Below are positions 60,106 through 64,000 of a stretch of DNA of 64,000 nt, piece after piece. Source of the stretch: Planctomycetota bacterium (GTDB lineage: Bacteria; Planctomycetota; Phycisphaerae; Phycisphaerales; SM1A02); the NCBI GenBank assembly GCA_022566535.1, contig JADFIR010000011.1, positions 1 to 64,000 on the forward strand, given 5' to 3'. Position 1 is the stretch's first letter; every line of letters begins with the position of its first letter. Below the pieces are notes generated by a model, which was not told where the DNA came from, made no database searches, and saw only the letters and a list, made by a program, of their open reading frames with translations. The position numbers were made by a program, and so were the translations under genes.

Positions 60106-62465
60106 ACATGACTATCGGCAGAAAAATGGGATTGGGTTACGGCGTTCTATTGGCCCTTGTCGCTATGCTAGCTGTCGTTGTTCTGTTCAACTTGGCTAAT
60201 ATGCATCGCCAATTCTCCTTCGTTATTCAGCACGACGCTCCCGTCATTGCGAACGCCAGGCATCTGTCAAAGCTGGTTGTGGACATGGAGACCGGGCAAA
60301 GGGGCTTCGTCATCACCGGCAAGGACGAGTTTCTCGAACCCTATGAAAACGCTGTCGCCGCTTTTTCAGGTTTGCTCAACGAAGAGAAGATACTCGTAGG
60401 TGATAACCCCGCCCAGGTAAGGCTGCTGGAGGAGATTGAGGCTTCCGTGCAAGAATGGAAGGAAAAAGCAGCCGGACCAGAGATCGCCATGCGAAGGAGG
60501 ATTGGTGAGGCTTCAGTTGATGCCTACCGCTTGCAGGAGATACTGTCGCAAGGGGTGGGCAAGCGCCTCATGGACAGGTTCATGGCTTTGGCTCATGAGA
60601 TCGAGTCTGCCTTCAGGGTTGACGACGAAACATTCCTGGCCGACTCCAAGCAGGGCGATTGGGAGGTTGCGTTTGCCGTCGAGATCATCGAGAAATGTAT
60701 GGCCGACAGAGAAGATGGTCAGCGGGGCTTCCTGATTACGGGAAGAGAGGAGTTCCTGGACAAATACCATTCCGGGGAAGGCAAAAGGTTGCCGGAACAC
60801 TTTGCCCGATTGCGAAGTCTCGTTTCCGACAGGAGCCGTGCAAACGAGCTGTCGGGAAAAATAGATCAGTTGGAGAAACTAGCCGACGAGTGGAGCCAAA
60901 GAGCTGCCGAACCAGAGATCGCCGCTCGTCGGCTAATGAACAAACATCCTGAGTCCCTAAAAGATGTGGCGTCTCTGCTTGAGATAGGAACAGGTAAGAG
61001 AGTACTCGACCGCATAAGAGAAGACTTCAGGAAGTTCATCGAGGAAGAGGAGAGATTGACGGCTAAGCGGTTCGCCAGCGCGTCGCAAGCATCCCGTCGC
61101 ACAACAAATACTACCATCCTGCTCGCCTTCGTCTCCGTGATATTCGGTGGGTTCATGGCGACGCAGATCACGCTTGGCATAACCAAGCCTGTCCGCAGGC
61201 TCGCGAGCGCGTTAAGAAAGGTCTCACACGGTGACCTCAGCCAAGAGATAGAGATCACGTCCAAAGATGAGATAGGAGAACTATCGAGGTCATATAATCG
61301 GATGGTAAGCGATCTCAAGCGACTGGAAGAGAATCGCAAGCAGGGCGAACAGGCGCTACGGCTGGCGCATGACGAGCTCGAGAGTAGGGTACGAGAGCGT
61401 ACCGCAGAATTGACCCAAAGCGAATTGCGTCATCGTGTCTTGCTGGAATCAACGGACGCCGTTCCCTGGGAGGCGGATTGCACAACTTGGCAGTTCACCT
61501 ACGTCGGGCCTCAGGCGACCAAGTTGTTGGGGTATCCACCGCAGCAGTGGCTTGACATCGATTTCTGGACGTCACACATTCATCCGGAGGATCGCGAGTT
61601 CGCGCTTGACTATTGCTTGCGATCCGCGAAGTCCAAAGCAGACTTCGATTTCGAGTATCGGATGATTACCGCGGACGGTCGCACCGTCTGGATCCATGAC
61701 ATCGTGAATGTCCAGTCCGAAGCCGGCGAGCCCAAGACACTTCACGGCTTCATGATTGACATCACTCAAGGCAAGCACGCGCAGGAGGAGCTTCGCCGAA
61801 ATCGCGATGACCTGCGAGTCCTTGCCAGACGACTAATCTCAGCGCACGAAGATGAGCGGCGGCGATTAGCACGGGAGCTACACGATGACATGTCGCAGCG
61901 TCTGGCATCGGTTGCGATCGATTCCTCGATGCTGGAGAGCGAAATCCGACCGGTCACCGAGTCCGGTGCCGACAAGCTGGCCAAACTCTCTGATCGGATC
62001 CGAGGACTCTCGGCGGATGTTCATCAGGTATCCCGCCAGTTGCATCCTTCCATCCTCGATGAGCTGGGGCTGGTCAAAGCGATGCAGGCCGAATGCGATG
62101 CCTTCCAAAGACGGTCGGGCATTGCTCTGCGCTTTGAGGGGCCGTCCGAGTACAACTCAGTTGCCAAGAGTGCCGAGCTTGCAATGTATCGGATCATGCA
62201 GGAATGCTTACGCAATATCGAGAAGCACTCGAGAGCCGTTTCTGCATGCGTCACGTTGCACCTCAATGAGGCGGAGATCTCTTTGAAGGTAGCCGATACG
62301 GGGACTGGATTCGACCCAACCCAGCAGCGAGAGGAACCGGGACTGGGGATGGCAAGCCTCAAGGAACGGGCGGGACTTCTCGGCGGCACCATCTCCATAC
62401 AGAGCGAGATTGGCCGCGGCACAACCGTGACTGCTCGCCTCCCTGCGAAGACGAGTGAGTCATGA
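60102..62465 (+). CDS. CHASE3-HAMP-PAS histidine kinase (NarX/DegS type)
   Basis: The 787-residue sensor has an N-terminal helix (GYGVLLALVAMLAVVVLFNL) and two successive CHASE3-like modules, each with the hallmark E-x-G-Q-R-G-F-x-I-T-G (METGQRGFVITGKDEFLEPY; REDGQRGFLITGREEFLDKY). A second helix (TTILLAFVSVIFGGFMATQI), HAMP, coiled coil and PAS/PAC (about 455-560) follow. The HisKA_3 dimerisation domain has the phosphoacceptor in RRLARELHDDMSQRL, and an HATPase domain (DTGTGFDP, GLGMASLKERAGLLGG) ends it. It phosphorylates the NarL-type regulator encoded next, whose start overlaps its stop. Confidence 0.92.
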   Translation: MNMTIGRKMGLGYGVLLALVAMLAVVVLFNLANMHRQFSFVIQHDAPVIANARHLSKLVVDMETGQRGFVITGKDEFLEPYENAVAAFSGLLNEEKILVGDNPAQVRLLEEIEASVQEWKEKAAGPEIAMRRRIGEASVDAYRLQEILSQGVGKRLMDRFMALAHEIESAFRVDDETFLADSKQGDWEVAFAVEIIEKCMADREDGQRGFLITGREEFLDKYHSGEGKRLPEHFARLRSLVSDRSRANELSGKIDQLEKLADEWSQRAAEPEIAARRLMNKHPESLKDVASLLEIGTGKRVLDRIREDFRKFIEEEERLTAKRFASASQASRRTTNTTILLAFVSVIFGGFMATQITLGITKPVRRLASALRKVSHGDLSQEIEITSKDEIGELSRSYNRMVSDLKRLEENRKQGEQALRLAHDELESRVRERTAELTQSELRHRVLLESTDAVPWEADCTTWQFTYVGPQATKLLGYPPQQWLDIDFWTSHIHPEDREFALDYCLRSAKSKADFDFEYRMITADGRTVWIHDIVNVQSEAGEPKTLHGFMIDITQGKHAQEELRRNRDDLRVLARRLISAHEDERRRLARELHDDMSQRLASVAIDSSMLESEIRPVTESGADKLAKLSDRIRGLSADVHQVSRQLHPSILDELGLVKAMQAECDAFQRRSGIALRFEGPSEYNSVAKSAELAMYRIMQECLRNIEKHSRAVSACVTLHLNEAEISLKVADTGTGFDPTQQREEPGLGMASLKERAGLLGGTISIQSEIGRGTTVTARLPAKTSES

Positions 62466-63100
62466 AACGACCACGAATCATTCTTGCTGATGATCACAGG
62501 ATTTTCGCGGAGGGACTCAAGCGCCTCCTCGAGCCGGACTATGAAATCGTCGCGATCGTCGAGGATGGCGAGGAGTTGGTGGCGACTGTTGCGGAGATTC
62601 CTGCGGATCTCATCCTCGTGGACATTTCAATGCCTGGTCTCAACGGAATCGAAGCGGCAAGGCAGATCATTGAGTCCAACAGGGACGCCAAGATCATCCT
62701 CTTGACCATGCATGATGAGGTGACGTACGCAACGACTGCTTTGGATGAGGGGGTTCGTGGTTATGTCCTGAAGCAGGCAGCACCTGCGGAGTTGCAGGCC
62801 GCGATCAAAGAGGTGTTGAAGGGATCCGTGTATGTGTCGCCATCTCTTGCCAGCCAGATGCTGTACTCTCGGCGCAAGGGTAACTCGAACCAGCCACCAA
62901 CAATTCGACTACAACCGCGGCAGCGCGAGATTCTCCGTCTCCTTGCAGAGGGGAAGACCGCCAAGGAGATCGCCGCGCATCTTCATCTCACACGCAAGAC
63001 GATTGAGTACCACAAGTCCCGGATTATGCTGCAGCTGAACGTGAACACCAGCGCCCAGCTCATCCAGTACGCGGTCAAGCACGGTATTTCCTCCGTCTGA
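62462..63100 (+). CDS. NarL/LuxR-family response regulator
   Basis: The 212-residue regulator has a receiver domain with acidic pocket DDH (9-11), phosphoacceptor in ILVDISMPGLNG (D at about 57), Thr in LLTMHD and Lys in YVLKQ. A C-terminal LuxR-type HTH follows (LQPRQREILRLLAEGKTAKE, LTRKTIEYHKSRIM). ATG 62462 overlaps the kinase stop, so both form a two-component operon. Possible target sites lie just downstream at 63114-63150. Confidence 0.93.
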   Translation: MKRPRIILADDHRIFAEGLKRLLEPDYEIVAIVEDGEELVATVAEIPADLILVDISMPGLNGIEAARQIIESNRDAKIILLTMHDEVTYATTALDEGVRGYVLKQAAPAELQAAIKEVLKGSVYVSPSLASQMLYSRRKGNSNQPPTIRLQPRQREILRLLAEGKTAKEIAAHLHLTRKTIEYHKSRIMLQLNVNTSAQLIQYAVKHGISSV

Positions 63101-63113
63101 TCCGCGCGATCCA

Positions 63114-63150
63114 CTAGGAAAAATCCCCTACAAATCCTAGGAATTTCCCC
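63114..63150. promoter_or_regulatory. Direct repeat CTAGGAA...CCCC upstream of porin gene
   Basis: CTAGGAAAAATCCCC (63114-63128) and CTAGGAATTTCCCC (63137-63150) are spaced 23 bases start to start, about two helical turns. Each is nearly palindromic. They stand between the response regulator and the porin and could be its operators. Confidence 0.4.
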
Positions 63151-63359
63151 AGTGACAGACTCGCCTGGGAGCGCCAGTATCCCTGCGTTCAAGAATACGG
63201 TTGAGTGTGACCGTGGTGCTACGAGCACTTTTTGGTGTGTCACCAATTCGTTTGATAGGGCGAAGTCATCGTGAACCACGTGCGGTCGCTCCAGCAGGAA
63301 CCGCCTATCCATCCGGGTACGCCGAACCCGTATTCACCACCTCGTAAGGACGAAGGACA

Positions 63360-64000
63360 ATGACGCCTCATCTCTCGATCTGTGCGTCTGCTCTGGTCAT
63401 CGCGTCATTCGTCGTCCCGTCACATGCTCAGAGTGAGGACAGTCAAACGAGTGCCCCGACCGGCATCCTGCCCCTGCCCGATTACTCGGGTGATCTGTGG
63501 GAACGGAACTTCCTTCTTGGTGATTTTGGCGGATCCCGCGATTCACTCGCCGTGAACGGCATCCAGTTTCACATCGACTGGACCCAGTACCTGCAGGGCG
63601 TCGTCGACGGTGGACGTGATACAACGACGCGATACGGGGGAGCGCTCGACTACAACCTGACCCTGGACCTTCAGCAGATGGGCGTTATGCCAGGGGCGTT
63701 GATAAGCATGCGGGCCGAGTCGCGCTACGGAAACAGCGTCAACGGCGCCGCCGGACCATTGTTGCCTGTCAACATCGATGCGTTATTCCCGCTGACAGAT
63801 GACTTAGATGAGGATGTCGACCTTGTAGTCACAGCGCTCAACTACACACAGTTTCTCTCACCCCAGTTCGCGGTGTTCCTCGGGAAGATCGATACGCTTG
63901 ACGGTGATCTGAACGAATTCGCGTCCGGACGAGGGGTCACGCAATTTCAGAATTATTCGTTCATCTTCAACCCGGTGAGCGCGATCGCTCCCTATAGCAC
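63360..64000 (+). CDS. OprB-type carbohydrate-selective porin, 5' part
   Basis: The frame is open from ATG 63360 to the window end (213 codons). It has a signal peptide (LSICASALVIASFVVPSHAQ) and then LWERNFLLGDFGGSRDSLAV, GIQFHIDWTQYLQGVVDGG and YGGALDYNLTLDLQQMG, the characteristic start of OprB porins, including the alternating strands. It should be an outer-membrane beta barrel for sugars or small acids. AAGGA lies close upstream. The C-terminal half is outside the window. Confidence 0.85.
   Translation, partial: MTPHLSICASALVIASFVVPSHAQSEDSQTSAPTGILPLPDYSGDLWERNFLLGDFGGSRDSLAVNGIQFHIDWTQYLQGVVDGGRDTTTRYGGALDYNLTLDLQQMGVMPGALISMRAESRYGNSVNGAAGPLLPVNIDALFPLTDDLDEDVDLVVTALNYTQFLSPQFAVFLGKIDTLDGDLNEFASGRGVTQFQNYSFIFNPVSAIAPYS

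Overview
The window looks like GC-rich DNA from a planctomycete, probably near Phycisphaerae. The main clues are exported proteins ending in dockerin-like calcium-binding repeats (D-x-D-G-x-G ... ILDLL ... NWG), a relic of the planctomycete CGYDLR ... CPECG zinc ribbon, and a paralogous family of beta-helix and anchor-domain proteins. No tRNA, rRNA or CRISPR array was seen. All assignments come from reading translated sequence and motifs; no database search was run.

Layout. (1) 1-2384 and 43811-46194 are two direct copies of one module: a large serine recombinase (minus strand) diverging from a 146-residue ORF of unknown function. Each copy is followed by defence-type genes. (2) 2.5-7.5 kb: a TIR-domain gene, an overlapping HEPN-type gene and a helicase-nuclease, split by a MITE and a transposase remnant. 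(3) 7.8-12.3 kb: an isolated phage packaging module on the minus strand (ParB-methyltransferase, terminase small subunit, terminase large subunit) with a divergent HTH protein upstream. (4) 12.5-21.3 kb: IS remnants, a two-gene RND exporter, an SDR oxidoreductase, a DUF4396-like membrane protein, an exported haloalkane-dehalogenase-like hydrolase with a membrane partner, and a second MITE copy. (5) 21.3-31.1 kb: a minus-strand heavy-metal efflux cluster comprising adaptor, CusA/CzcA-type pump, two paralogous metal-binding proteins, TolC-type outer-membrane protein, a Cys-rich protein and a His-rich secreted protein. (6) 31.4-39.8 kb: exported proteins (Gly/His-rich repeat protein plus VWA lipoprotein, dockerin-like proteins, serine hydrolase) and a graveyard of gene relics. 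(7) 40.0-43.4 kb: dead IS, CBS and PilZ proteins, decayed DNA. (8) 46.2-51.9 kb: a second defence island with an MmeI-like restriction-modification enzyme, an Abi/HEPN gene ending in an integron attC site, and a broken SIR2 gene. (9) 52-64 kb: thioredoxin-tailed exported protein, ECF sigma/anti-sigma pair, RsbU-type phosphatase, CHASE3 histidine kinase with NarL-type regulator, and the start of an OprB-type porin.

How parts fit together. The recombinase copies, integron site, phage genes, MITEs and IS scars mark this as an accessory, repeatedly invaded region. The defence genes (TIR, HEPN, helicase-nuclease, MmeI-like, Abi, SIR2) are the likely cargo. The metal cluster forms a complete tripartite efflux system with periplasmic metal-binding helpers. 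The sensory genes at the right end look like ordinary chromosome. The strongest leads are the attC-terminated restriction/Abi unit, the TIR-HEPN-helicase/nuclease operon interrupted by mobile elements, and the duplicated recombinase module.
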